DNA of 64,000 nucleotides from Lumbricus terrestris (taxonomy: Eukaryota; Annelida; Clitellata; Crassiclitellata; Lumbricidae): the NCBI GenBank assembly GCA_949752735.1, contig OX457052.1, positions 36,452,619 to 36,516,618 of the forward strand, written 5' to 3'. Below the pieces are notes generated by a model, which had not been told where the DNA came from, ran no database searches, and saw nothing but the letters and a program-made list of their open reading frames with translations. Numbering within the stretch: the first letter of the stretch is position 1; each line of letters starts with the position of its first letter. Of this stretch, positions 1-10,620 are shown in pieces. Made by a program: the position numbers and the translations under genes.

Positions 1-1135
1 CTAAACCATGACTATCAGCACTGAAATGATGAGCAACCTCGCTAAATTACAACTTAGAATACCACCAGTGAAGTGTGGAAATTAAACAAAATTCGAAAAT
101 GGGATTGGTGCATCACCTTCCAAAAACCCCTACCCAGCTAGGTGCTCGTGCATTGGAAATTATTGTCTTTCGGTCGCTCGTTCGTTTCCACAAACCCAGG
201 ACCAAATCTGCGGCTATGTTCACACACACATTCTGGTTCTCATGAATGAATGACACCAGAGCTTGTAGCAAATAAAATTTTCTGCAGTCGTACCCTAAGC
301 CAAGTCATGGTGTGGTAAAATGCCATTTACATGTAAATCGGCGACGCAGCTCCTGGTTAAAACTGCTATTGAACTAAACAGTACATTATTCGTGTTGAGG
401 TGGTGTTAGTATAGTCCTATCGATCAATAATCACCATTTGGGAGGTTTGCTAATGATATTTATCGGTCTTACATCGTATTTTGCAGTTAGTTGGTTATAT
501 TTTATACAAAATTTGAAATTAGCTCAAAGATTTTATTTCTTGGGGAAATATCTCATCTTGTCTGCTAGCTTTTAGTTTTAGCAAAACAATATCATGGTGA
601 TCTTAATGACCAGGGTTTCAGAGCAGAAAAGCAACATTTAGACGTACCCTTACATAGGCCTACTAGCGAAACTTTGGAAGTGTCCAGGAACATAGGAGTG
701 ATAGGACCATTGAACACTTAACAATCTTTCTGAGCTATTTCCAATTCCAGCAACAGCAGAGGATCTTTAAGGAATCTTTAAGGGATCTCTATAGTCGATT
801 AAGGATATTGAAAAGTCTAAACGTCTAAGAACGTCCAGCTGATTTCATTCGTTACTTCATTTGGAGATTTTGCCATGATGAACTTTGAGTCAAACATTGT
901 CGTAACAATTGATTTTGATCTTTAATATGTATTTTTATAAAGTCGGAAAATCTTAATATTCAAACATCTAAAGCTCCAGTCGAAGGCCAAGCGCAAAACA
1001 CCAGCGTATTAACGAGCGCTCACCAAAAGCTGCTTCAGCTTTGGGGGACAAATCCCTGGTCAAGGACTTTCTTATGTCCAGTCTCAAAATACATAATTTA
1101 TGTGCAGTTGAGAAAATTCTTTAAAATAACCCCTG
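1..1135 (-). mobile_element. hAT-type element, one end, inserted in zinc-finger unit A
   Basis: This is a reverse-orientation copy of the left part of the element at 32031-36028. Position 1 matches about 34024 and position 1135 matches 32031, with clear base-by-base similarity. It ends in the family terminus AAAATAACCCCTG. The next 8 bases, GTGAGAAT, are the zinc-finger linker sequence and would be one copy of the target duplication; the other copy and end lie before the window. It lacks the 855-bp insertion carried by the 32 kb copy, so it is an empty site for that insertion. It is non-coding here. Confidence 0.8.
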
Positions 1136-1675
1136 GTGAGAATGCATTCTGGTGATGGACCATACAAATGTCAGTTCTGCCAGAAATCGTTTGCTCGACA
1201 GAGTATTCTGAAAACGCACGTGAGAATACATACTGGAGAGAAACCATACATGTGCCAGTTATGTGAGAAATCGTTTTCTCAACTTGTTAATCTGAAAGCC
1301 CATGTGAGAATTCATACTGGAGAGAAACCATACAAATGTAACTCATGCGGAAAATCGTTTTCTCAACAGAGTAGTCTGACAAAGCATTTGAGAATTCATT
1401 CTGGAGAGAAACCTTTCAAGTGCCAGTTTTGTGAGAAATCATTTGCTCGCTGTTTTAGTCTGCAAATACACAAAAGAATTCATGCTGGAGAGTATCCACA
1501 CAAGTGCCAGTTATGTGAGAAATCATTTACCTGCAATAGTGGTCTGCGAGCGCACAGAAGAACTCATACTGGAGAGAAGCCATTCTTGTGTATGTTATGT
1601 AAGAAACTGTTTGCTCAACATGTTCAGCTGAAAATGCATATGCGATTTCACAGTGGAGAGAAATCACACAAATGA
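1136..1675 (+). pseudogene. Zinc-finger unit A: six C2H2 fingers, 5' part displaced by a hAT insertion
   Basis: The frame encodes six consecutive C2H2 fingers (C-x2-C-x12-H-x3-H) joined by TGEKP-type linkers, so the ancestral protein was a nucleic-acid-binding, presumably nuclear, factor. The first codons (GTG AGA ATG) are the linker at the insertion point of the upstream hAT element, not a real start. The first fingers and the start codon must lie before the window. The fingers are closest to the last ones of units B-D, including the shared CxLCKKLFAQH finger and the shared TGA. AATAAA lies at 1801-1806. As it stands it is a truncated gene; a chimeric transcript starting in the hAT element is possible but not supported. 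Confidence 0.8.
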
Positions 1676-2965
1676 CAGAGATGTGAGATATCATTGGCTA
1701 AAATACAGACTTGAGAAACAAACGGAAATTCATGCTTGAGAGAAAACACCACATGTGGCGTATTTAACAAATCATTTGAGCAAATTAATCAATCTGGACA
1801 AATAAATCAATACCGGTACTTTATATTATGGGATCAAGTTAAAACACATAGTTAAGACAAATCATGTTTGATGTGACATTTTATCCACAGGATTCGCAAT
1901 TTAATGACTCACGCTAGACCTATATTCCCACTGCAGGTATGAACAGAGTAGCCTACTGGTCTGAAGAAATCGATACATTTATTTGTCGTACAGGACAGGC
2001 GGTCATAGTGTTTTTTTCGAACTTGAATACGTTCTTCAAACAAGTCAATTTAAATATGCTTTGTATGCTTCTGCACGTCTACTTCGACAGTAAAGTGCAT
2101 GCTAACTTCATGTGTACCTCATTTTTTTCATCCGTAGCCATACGGACATTTTTTAAGAACCTCATAAATGTTTGTGAATGAATATGTGTCACGATTCGAT
2201 ATTATTTTTAAAGGACTTGTGACGAAAATTGGAAACAGAGAATGATTTCATTCGAACCAAGGATTTAAAACAGTTGTTTTCAGGCAGATTCATGTCGTGC
2301 ACACATCCTTGAAGTGGAAAGGAGCTTTTCTGGAACGTTTCATAGAGAACTTCCGTGTTAGAGTTTTGTGAAGTTTATGTTTTGTTTTATCGGGAGTTGG
2401 ACACCAAGTTATTTTCCTTATAAAATGAGTTATTTCTTGGTTTTGGCTGAATTATAATTGCCTACAATTTAGACTTGTTTTGTGCTGAACGAGGACGAAA
2501 ATTTGTCCTACGACGTTGTGGCGACCCATCTCTTCCGTCTCCACCATCCCTCCCTCCCCATGCTCCCCTATAGAAGACACCGCCAGCATTGCGGATGATG
2601 TCATCAATTCATGCCACATACATCAATAATTTATTAGCCAAATTATACGGACGGACACGTGAGGATATCTTGACTATCTGTCAGCATTGCGATTGTTCAG
2701 TAGGCCTACGCAAGATTTTGATAAACGGAGGAGAAAGAGAGACGAAGAGGAGCGGATGGGGAAGTGAGAATGGGAGGTGAAAGGCAGGAGTGGAGTAGAG
2801 ACGGGAATAAAAAGCAGAGGTGGGGAGAGAAGGGGATGAGAGGGCAGGACTGGAGAAGCGGAAAGGCAGTGGGAGAGGATGTGAGTAGGAGTGAAAGAGG
2901 AGCTGGATGGGAGTTGAAATTTAAAAGGGGAGGGATGTGAGGGAAGTGGGAAGGAGGTCTCAGTG
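1676..2965 (+). repeat. 3' flank of zinc-finger unit A
   Basis: This flank is shared with 8910-10200, 13913-15190 and 29303-30590. It begins with a post-stop degenerate finger (K-TGA-Q-x-C-E-x-S-x), then AATAAA at 1801-1806, then unique AT-rich sequence. It ends in a strongly purine-rich tract at about 2716-2960. No gene is seen in it. Confidence 0.8.
2716..2960 (+). repeat. Purine-rich (G/A) tract of unit A
   Basis: About 245 bases are almost entirely A and G on the plus strand, in AGGAG/GGGAGAG/GAGGG-type runs. Counterparts sit in the same place in the other units (about 9955-10195, 14936-15186, 30325-30585). The open frames on the minus strand here are by-products of the composition. Confidence 0.7.
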
Positions 2966-4450
2966 CAATAAAGGTTATGCCAACACCCGTAGCGCAGCAC
3001 ACTGTATACTTAGACCTAACTATAATTTTTATTAGAGCAAGCTAAAACACGCTGGATAAAAACTTGGAAAAATCCGGGTAAAAATTAGTAGCATAATTAT
3101 GTAGAGCGCTGATTAGTAGGCCTACAATCATTTATATAACTACACAGTGTGAGTTCATTTGTTTTGTTAAACAATTGTTCAGTGCAGGTGTTCTTTGACA
3201 ATATTTGCGCAGTTTTACTTTCTACCAGCTATAGATACGTCTATTTTCAGTTTTAAGGCTACACGATTTGTCCATTACTTGAGTCTTTATTTGTCCTTAG
3301 CTACAGAATTCGTTGGCAGAACGTGCGGCAGACGAGGTAAAGTTAGTCACTCTTCTGCAGGATTTTCGTCGGTTGGTTGTAACATAAAAGAGAATCTGCG
3401 CTAGATGGGACATTATGCCTGCTATTGATAATGCTGCTAACACGAGTGTAATTGTCATAATTCGTAACTAATGCTGCTAGATCCATGGTTTAATGACAGT
3501 TCATGACTAGAAAAGTCGTTGCCATTGATATAAATTACTTTGGCATATTACAGTTCATGTGACTACTGTAGGCTATATCGGAATAATATTACACATGTAG
3601 ACCTATAATGTCTATAGGATCGGATGTCAACGTAGCGTGCGTAAGAAAATTAATCGACTACGGTGTCCATTGGCTTAAATATTACCTGATTTCACCGTCT
3701 TAAAGATGTCTAAAGAAACCACTCTAGGTAGTCGGGTACATCGATCTACTTGGCGTGCTCCTTGTTCGCTTTATCTTTCTCCATCATCTTCTTCTTCATG
3801 ATCTCACTGATCGACATATTGTAGGCATCAGCAGACGGTTGCATCGGGGTCGGGGGCACCAACTGAAAGCCCGCCACACCGGGGCCAGCAGGACGCCCCA
3901 TCAGAGGGTTGTTTCCGTAGTAACTGGGCGGCGGGGAGAGGATGTTACCATCCACCGACTTTGGAATGCAAACCGGTTTGCGCATCTGACCGAGATCCTT
4001 CTTGACATCGCCCGCTGCGGATGTCTCGTACTTGGGCATCGGGCCTCCCTTCATCACCATGGACTCCATCGACATGGGAAACACCGCCGACTTCTTCATG
4101 CCCCCGCTGAGGGGACGCTTGTAGACGCCAGTTGGGCCCAGCATGTGAGGGCCCATCGGAGGCATACCCATCTGCCGGCATCTGGACCTTAGTGAGGTCG
4201 GTGGGGCCCTGGTCGAAGTACATGGTGGTGCGTTTCTTCATGCAGCAGTTGCGGTAGATCTTGTAGGCGCAGTAGAGGATGCAGGATCCACCGTAGCAGA
4301 GAAGAAAGAGGGGCATGACGATGTAGAGGGCCAGACGGTTGCTGTCGGCGCTTGGGTTGCTCACCTCCACTCCCGTGTCCTTGTCGTCCGGGTTCACATC
4401 GAAGGGATCTTATGCAGGCGCTATATCAGCAAGAAATACAGCGAACACTC
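2966..4450. repeat. Segmental duplication, copy 1 (partner 37120-39440)
   Basis: From the motif GGTTATGCCAACACC to the splice-acceptor region of the membrane-protein exon, this segment aligns with 37120-39440. The partner carries an 800-bp hAT MITE (37743-38542) whose empty site is GTGACTAC near 3558-3565 here. The duplication joins a zinc-finger flank to the terminal exon of the neighbouring receptor gene. Confidence 0.8.
3746..4402 (-). pseudogene. Duplicated, frameshifted copy of the WSC/C-type-lectin receptor's last exon
   Basis: This is a near-identical copy of the terminal exon at 38741-39423. It encodes the membrane-proximal segment, the transmembrane helix (ALYIVMPLFLLCYGGSC), the KKR-flanked cytoplasmic start and the Pro/Met-rich tail. 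A 10-bp duplication-like insertion (CCGGCATCTG) near 4170-4180 shifts the frame just after the TKVQM motif, so the helix and the tail fall in different frames. The membrane-proximal part has also diverged (NPDDKDTGVEV against NTDAGVQV). I find no signal-peptide, WSC or lectin exons upstream at 4450-7000, so this is a stranded exon. Confidence 0.85.
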
Positions 4451-5800
4451 TGTATATGTTATCCTTAACGTAAGCCTACGCCGCAGATCATATCATCATT
4501 CAATATGGACGCAACTTACTAACTTGCTATAAATCGGCCAGTTTTATCTCTGCTCTTAACTCCTGGGCCCGTATGCACATGAGGGTATAACTCGTATATT
4601 TGGCTTAAATCTGGCCTATACGGGAATACTGGGTTATTTCCGTATGCACAGCTTGAGATTAGCGAATTAAAATAGGTATAACGTTATTCCAATTCCGAGG
4701 AAGGAGTACGCCGGCTATTCCCATTGTGAACAATAGACGGCCGACTTTAGCAGGGAAGGCGCACACAATAGGAAGCCGTCGACATTTCCCTGGGGCCCGT
4801 CTTTAGGTCTGAACCTGTTTACCCCACGCATATAAATATCTTTCACGCATGCGCGCTCAGCTATAACCTGTTGAATTGGGGGGAAGAGCAAGCGTCATGC
4901 ATCGTCGGGTGCAAGGAATGTGTAGATTAGTTATTCTCGTTGCTATTTTTTCTCGTGCATACGGATACATTCCAATGGATATATCGGGAATTGCTAGGTC
5001 GAGTCTAGGCACTATAATGTGATTACCTTATGCCGTGTCCTGTGCATACCAGCCCTGCATTGCTGCTGCTGCTCTGAAAGTGCTAAACCGAAGACTGGCT
5101 GAGCAACGCTAATACCCGGTACGTCTGTGTGTCGCTAAACCGGAACTGCAACTGCTGTTCAAGTTACTTAAATAGCCTACCTCTTTTTATGTGTCCACGA
5201 ATTATAAGAGAAATCGGCTGCGGTTTTCCGTTGCTCTTGAGTGCTGTAATATGCCGAGTAAATTTCTGTCCAGGGTAACGGCCTCTGTTGTCATAGACCT
5301 GGTCGAATCTGATCCATCCATCCATTTCTGTGAATTACACAAGAATAAACGATGCTATCACAGACTGTCGTTACACTGAAACCTCTATTACTTCGGTCCA
5401 CTATTATATCGTGGAGATAAAACCAAGTTGACGTTGAATGACTGACAGATGAAAGAGTATACGCCTACGATGAGCGAACTGGAGGTACAAAGAGAGCGAA
5501 GGGTCGGGGAAAGACCATTCCAGGTTGGCCGTCCCACCACCGATTATGTATTGCATTGTGCTGTAGCTATAAATTGTAAATAATCTTTATCATTGTATTG
5601 CAGGCTTGTAGCCTATCTGTTAATTTATACAGCGCCTTCACAGTTCACATCAATCATAGGGCCCCCAGACCCCAGTGTTAAATGTTTTATTTTTTATGTG
5701 TATTGTGTAAATACATTATGTGTTATTAATGAATAAGCCTAGCGTCCGTATATGGCCTCAACTTCCCATTTTTCATTTAACTGCTAGATAACTCGATCCT
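4451..5800. other. Unassigned sequence with one candidate MITE
   Basis: No convincing coding region is seen. About 4564-5055 is bounded by GGGCCCGTATGCACA and, inverted, GGGCTGGTATGCACA, which suggests a terminal-inverted-repeat element of about 490 bp. I could not define its target-site duplication. The rest looks like unique AT-rich sequence. Confidence 0.45.
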
Positions 5801-7412
5801 TCAACACCGCTGTTCGTTTTTAGGCGCGCCTCACATCACAGTGTTCGGACTTTACCAGACCTCAGCTGATATTTTTAAGCCATCGTCGGGAGGCGAACGG
5901 CTATCCGCATACGCCATGTAAATACCTCATCGTTGACGCAAAACGCATGCGGAAGTGAGAAACCAAGATATAAGAGAGGTGTCTCCGGACGGCGTTTTTA
6001 ACCAACCGGCTGCAGTATAAATTATCGGGTTAAATGACAAGTAAGACGGAGAAATGAGAAATCTTGCTCCAACATCACTCGATCGCCATCTAAAGGTTTT
6101 GTTTATTTTCTTCTGCGTTCCCGTTTATGTTTCGTTCACTAAATTAATTTAACACTGAAGTATCTTCCGTAATCTGTCGTTTATGGAGCAAGAAGTTACC
6201 AAAGAATTTAACACCACTGGTGCTTGTTTTTATTGACGATTTCGCTGTGCGCAATTTTTTAATTGAGTGTTAGTTGTACTTTTTACACGCTTAATATTTG
6301 GATAAGAATTTTTTCAAAGAAGTAGTTAACAATGTTTGACATTTAGTCAACATCTTTGCATGCAATATAATGATACATCAAATCGTGAGTATAAAGCGCT
6401 CGAAATCGCCAACCGGAAATAACATTTTTTGAAAGGTAAGTTTGAACATAACTGTACAGTCCTGAGCATTCGAAAAACTCGTATTGTGTCGCGTCAGTCT
6501 ATTAGAGTCATTAATAATAATATTGTCACCAGAGAGGATGTTGCAATGAAACACAAAGTGGAAACTTACCAAACTTTGGTCCACAGATCTGTAAATGAGT
6601 GGACAGATTATATTCGACTCTGTGTTTCTAGATTCGCAACTTTTGTATTTCTGAGCAATGTCTCTTTTTACTTTATAACGCCTGCATGATTTATTGACAT
6701 TTTTATACATTATCAGATCAATGGGAAATGTTGCATCTAATATTATATTGCTTCTTTTTGTATGCTCTTTTTGCAAAAAATACGGTTTGCGATGATCCAG
6801 CTCTGATGAATTAATATAGTCTACATTTAGATTGCTCCCTCATCATGTTTTGCTAGATCGCCATACGAAATGTCGGTGAATATAAAATAATATGAAGCGA
6901 ATTAATTAAATAATTTATAATTAAGGCAGACTTACGATGCAGTAATTTATATCTGTGTAGATCTATGATTTGTAGCAAAATTAAATACTGAGAAATTCAT
7001 GTTACTTTGCGAGAATTTCGTTCTCACTTTTTCAAGCAAATTTCATCCTCTGGTATAGCAAACTATTATTATTATAAATAAAAGAAGATTCTGTGTGTTA
7101 GACCGGAATGCATTCTACTGTGTCGGCCTCGGCATGGGACTCCCGGTGGAGGGGTTTGCGAAACCATACAAATGCCACGGTGGTGGGGTGAAAACTGAAA
7201 TTATTGCACATTGCGTGTCTGTGTGTCACTCGCATACCCACACTTTTTTAACTTTTTTAACACTACATTTTTGCACATTGTGTGTGTATGTTTGACTGCA
7301 TTTTCACAGGTTTTACCTTTTCACTTGCAGTGGAAAGCCTCGATCATCGTCATTAAGTTATGCGTGATAACCTATATTCTACGCAAGACTTCGGGTTCTG
7401 CCAATATTAGTC
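5801..7412 (+). repeat. Inter-unit flank between zinc-finger units A and B
   Basis: About 6110-7080 aligns with 10880-12370 and, after the hAT insertion, with 25503-26800. Shared motifs include GTTTCGTTCACTAAATTAA and CTGATGAATTAAT. A stretch near 7160 resembles finger-linker coding sequence (GAAACCATACAAATGCCAC), so it may be an eroded finger fragment. The last 90 bases before the ATG at 7413 are conserved with units C and D and are the most likely 5' UTR. Confidence 0.65.
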
Positions 7413-8909
7413 ATGGATGTTGTAGCTCTAAAAAGTGACATGAATCCCCACATGCCTGTAAATAAAAACCCATCGAGATGCCAGTTGTGTCAGAAATCGT
7501 TTGCCAGAAATGGCAGTTTGGTGATTCATATCAGATCGCATACTGGTGAGAAACCATACAAATGCCAGACCTGTGAGAGAGCCTTTGCTGCCTGTGTAAA
7601 TCTGAAAAAGCACATGAGAATCCATACTGGAGAGAAACTATACAAATGTCACTTACGTGGGAAAAACTTTTCTGATGGTGGTAATATGAAAATGCAAAAG
7701 AGCCTTCATATAGCAGAGAAGTCGTATCAGTGTCATTCATGCAAAATGTCATTTGCTCGACCCGGAAATCTGGAAAACCATTTGAGAACCCATACTGGAG
7801 AAAAACCATACAAATGCCAGGCATGCAAGAAATCATTTCCAGAGCGTGATAGTTTGAGAATTCATGCGAGGACTCATACTGAAGAGAAACCATACATGTG
7901 CCAGTTATGTGAGAAATCGTTTGCTCAACTTAGTAATCTGAAAACCCATGTGAGAATTCATACTGGAGAGAAACCATACAAGTGCCAGTTCTGCCAGAAA
8001 TCGTTTACTCAACAGAGTATTCTGAAAACGCACGTGAGAATTCATACTGGAGAGAAACCATACAAATGTAACTCATGCGAAAAATCGTTTGCTCAACAGA
8101 ATAGTGTGACAAAGCATGTGAGAATTCATTCTGGAGAGAAACCATTCAAGTGTCACTTATGTGAGAAATCGTTTGCTCAACAGAGTATTCTGAAAACGCA
8201 CGTGAGAATACATACTCGAGAAAAACCATACATGTGCCAGTTATGTGAGAAATCGTTTGCTCAAATTGGTAATCTGAAAACCCATGTGAGAATTCATACT
8301 GGAGTGAAACCATACAAATGTAACTCATGCGAAAAATCGTTTGCTCAACAGAATAATCTGACAAAGCATGTGAGAATTCATTCTGGAGAAAAACCATTCA
8401 AGTGTCACTTATGTGAGAAATCGTTTGCTCACTCTACAGGCCTTCTTCATCACGTGAGAATGCATTCTGGAGAGAGACCATACAAGTGCCAGTTCTGCAA
8501 GAAATCGTTTGCTCAACAGAGTATTCTGAAAACGCACGTGAGAATTCATACTGGAGAGAAACCATACAAATGTAACTCATGTGAAAAATCGTTTGCTCTA
8601 CAGAGTAGTCTGGCAATGCATGTGAGAATTCATTCTGGAGAGAAGCCATACAAGTGCCAGTTATGTGGGAAATCATTTTCTCAACATGGCGGTCTGAAAA
8701 TACACAAAAGAATTCATGCTGGAGATTATCCACACAAGTGCCAGTTATGTGAGAAATCGTTTACCTGCAATGGTGGCCTTAAAGTGCACAGGAGAACTCA
8801 TACTGGAGAGAAGCCATTCTTGTGTCTGTTATGTAAGAAATTGTTTGCTCAACATGTTCAGCTGAAAATGCATATGCGATTTCACAGTGGAGAGAAATCA
8901 CACAAATGA
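7413..8909 (+). CDS. Zinc-finger unit B: 17-finger C2H2 protein
   Basis: This is a single-exon frame of 498 aa beginning MDVVALKSDM. An in-frame TAA stands upstream and the ATG context is conserved in unit C, which supports this start. It has 17 tandem C2H2 fingers from about residue 23 to the C terminus, joined by TGEKPY/SGEKPF linkers. Finger 3 is degenerate: its second Cys is Arg and its first His is Gln. There is no KRAB, BTB, SCAN, ZAD or SET domain, so any effector must be recruited or lie in an unseen exon. Fingers fall into recurring classes (CQLC, CQFC, CNSC, CHLC) in block order, as expected from internal duplication. The stop TGA replaces the first Cys of an eighteenth finger. AATAAA lies at 9037-9042. 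It is probably a nuclear DNA-binding protein; the target is unknown. Confidence 0.88.
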   Translation: MDVVALKSDMNPHMPVNKNPSRCQLCQKSFARNGSLVIHIRSHTGEKPYKCQTCERAFAACVNLKKHMRIHTGEKLYKCHLRGKNFSDGGNMKMQKSLHIAEKSYQCHSCKMSFARPGNLENHLRTHTGEKPYKCQACKKSFPERDSLRIHARTHTEEKPYMCQLCEKSFAQLSNLKTHVRIHTGEKPYKCQFCQKSFTQQSILKTHVRIHTGEKPYKCNSCEKSFAQQNSVTKHVRIHSGEKPFKCHLCEKSFAQQSILKTHVRIHTREKPYMCQLCEKSFAQIGNLKTHVRIHTGVKPYKCNSCEKSFAQQNNLTKHVRIHSGEKPFKCHLCEKSFAHSTGLLHHVRMHSGERPYKCQFCKKSFAQQSILKTHVRIHTGEKPYKCNSCEKSFALQSSLAMHVRIHSGEKPYKCQLCGKSFSQHGGLKIHKRIHAGDYPHKCQLCEKSFTCNGGLKVHRRTHTGEKPFLCLLCKKLFAQHVQLKMHMRFHSGEKSHK

Positions 8910-10330
8910 CAGAAATGTGAGAAATCATTTACTAAAATGCGGACTCTTGAGAAACAAAAAGAAATTCATGCCTGAGAGAAAACAACACATGTGTCTTATT
9001 TAACAAATCATTTGAGCAAATTAATCAATTTGGACAAATAAATCAATTCTGTATATTATGGGATCAAGTGAAAGCACATAGTTCAGACAAATCATGTTTG
9101 TGTGACATTTTATCCACAGGATTCTCAGTCTAATGACTCACACTAGACCTATATTCTCACTTGTATGAACAGGTTACTGTACTGGTCTGAAGAAAACGAT
9201 ACATTTATTTGTCATAATTATAGGACAGGCGGTCATAGTGGTTTTTCGAACCAGAATACATTCTTCAACAAAGTCAGTTTAAATATGCTTTGTATGCTTC
9301 CGCACGTCTAATTCGACAGCAAAGTGCATGCTAACTTTATGAGTACTGCCTTTTTTCAACAGTAGCCATATATACGGACATTTTTAAAGAGCCTCATAAA
9401 TGTTTGTGAATGAATATGTGTCACGATTCAATATTATTTTTAAAGGACCTGTGACGAAAATTGGAGATAGATAATGATTTAATTTCAACCAAGGATATAA
9501 AACAGTTGTTTTCAGGCAGAATCTTGTCGTGGACACATCCTTGAAGTGGAAAGGAACTTTTCTAGAACGTTTTATAGAGAACTTCCGTGTTTGAGTTTTG
9601 TGGAGTTTATGTTTTGATTTCTCGGGAGTTGGACACGAAGTTATTTTCCTTATCAATTGAGTTATTTCTTGGTTTCGGCTGAATTATAATTGCCTACAAT
9701 TTAAACTTGTTTGTGCTGAACGAGGACGAAAAATTTGTCCTACAGCGTTGTGGTGACCAATCTCCGTCCCTCATCATCACTCCTTCCCATGCTCCCCCAT
9801 TGAAGACACCGCCAGCATGACGGATGATGTCATCAATTCATGCTATACATACACCAATATTAGCCTAATTATACGGACGGGCACGTGAGGACATCTACAG
9901 TTATAGATCGACTATCTGTCAGCATTGCGATTGTTCAACACGCAAGATTTTGACAGAATGAGAGACGAGGAATAGCGGATCGAAAAGTGAGAAGGTGAGG
10001 TGAGAGGCAGGAGTGGAAAGAGACGGGAGCAAAGAGCAGAGGATTGGGTGGGGAGAGAAGGGGATGAGAGGGCAAGACTGGAGGATCGGGAGATGATGTG
10101 AATAGGAGGGAAAGAGGGGCTGGATACGAGTTGGAATTTAAAAGGGGAGGGATGTGAGGGAAAGTGGGAAGAAGTGCTCAGTGCAAGAAAGGTTATGCCA
10201 ACACCCGTAGCGCAGCACACTACTTAGGCCTAACTATAATTTTTTTTATTAGAGTAGGTTAACACACGCTGAATAAAAACCCGGGAAAATCCGAGTAAAA
10301 AATAAGTAGCCTAATTATGTAGAGCGCTGA
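8910..10330 (+). repeat. 3' flank of zinc-finger unit B
   Basis: It contains the post-stop finger remnant (8910-8975), AATAAA at 9037-9042, sequence shared with the other units, and the purine-rich tract at about 9955-10195. It ends with GGTTATGCCAACACC and the motif TAGAGCGCTGATTA. No gene is supported. Confidence 0.75.
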
Positions 10331-10332
10331 TT

Positions 10333-10620
10333 ATCAAGAGATTTTTCGAAGGGGGGGGCAAAACTTTCGGTGACCTTTGCCAGAAAAATTCTGATGACCT
10401 TTTTTAGTCATTTGGTCGAAATTTCTGGATAATATACCCAATTTTTTTCTGCCAAAATAACTGATGACCCTTTTTTGTCCTCAGTCATCTGGTCGACGTC
10501 TATGCATCTATGCAAGCCATTGATTTAATGCTTGTTGAAACCAAATGTGGGGGCCACGTCCCATGCACTTTTGAAATTGGGGGGGGGGCATGGCCCGATT
10601 GGCATCCCTGGATCCGACGG
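10333..10620. mobile_element. GGCGGAT-type hAT-like MITE, copy in unit B
   Basis: The sequence from TTTTTCGAAGGGGGGG to CCCTGGATCCG matches 15334-15620 in unit C and, more distantly, the element with a target duplication at 45840-46190. It is absent at the same place in unit A, so it inserted before units B and C separated and after their split from A. The left terminus is eroded here. A G8-9 run lies at each end. Confidence 0.6.

Noticed and set aside
7531..8733. Long minus-strand frames opposite the zinc-finger units
   Set aside because: They mirror the repeated finger codons (recurring MVSLQYEFSH-like peptides) and appear opposite every unit, including the pseudogenes. They are antisense by-products.
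7413..8909. Regular 84-bp repeats that could suggest a CRISPR-like or satellite array
   Set aside because: The period is exactly one C2H2 finger (28 codons), with the coding frame kept and no unique spacers. It is a zinc-finger gene.
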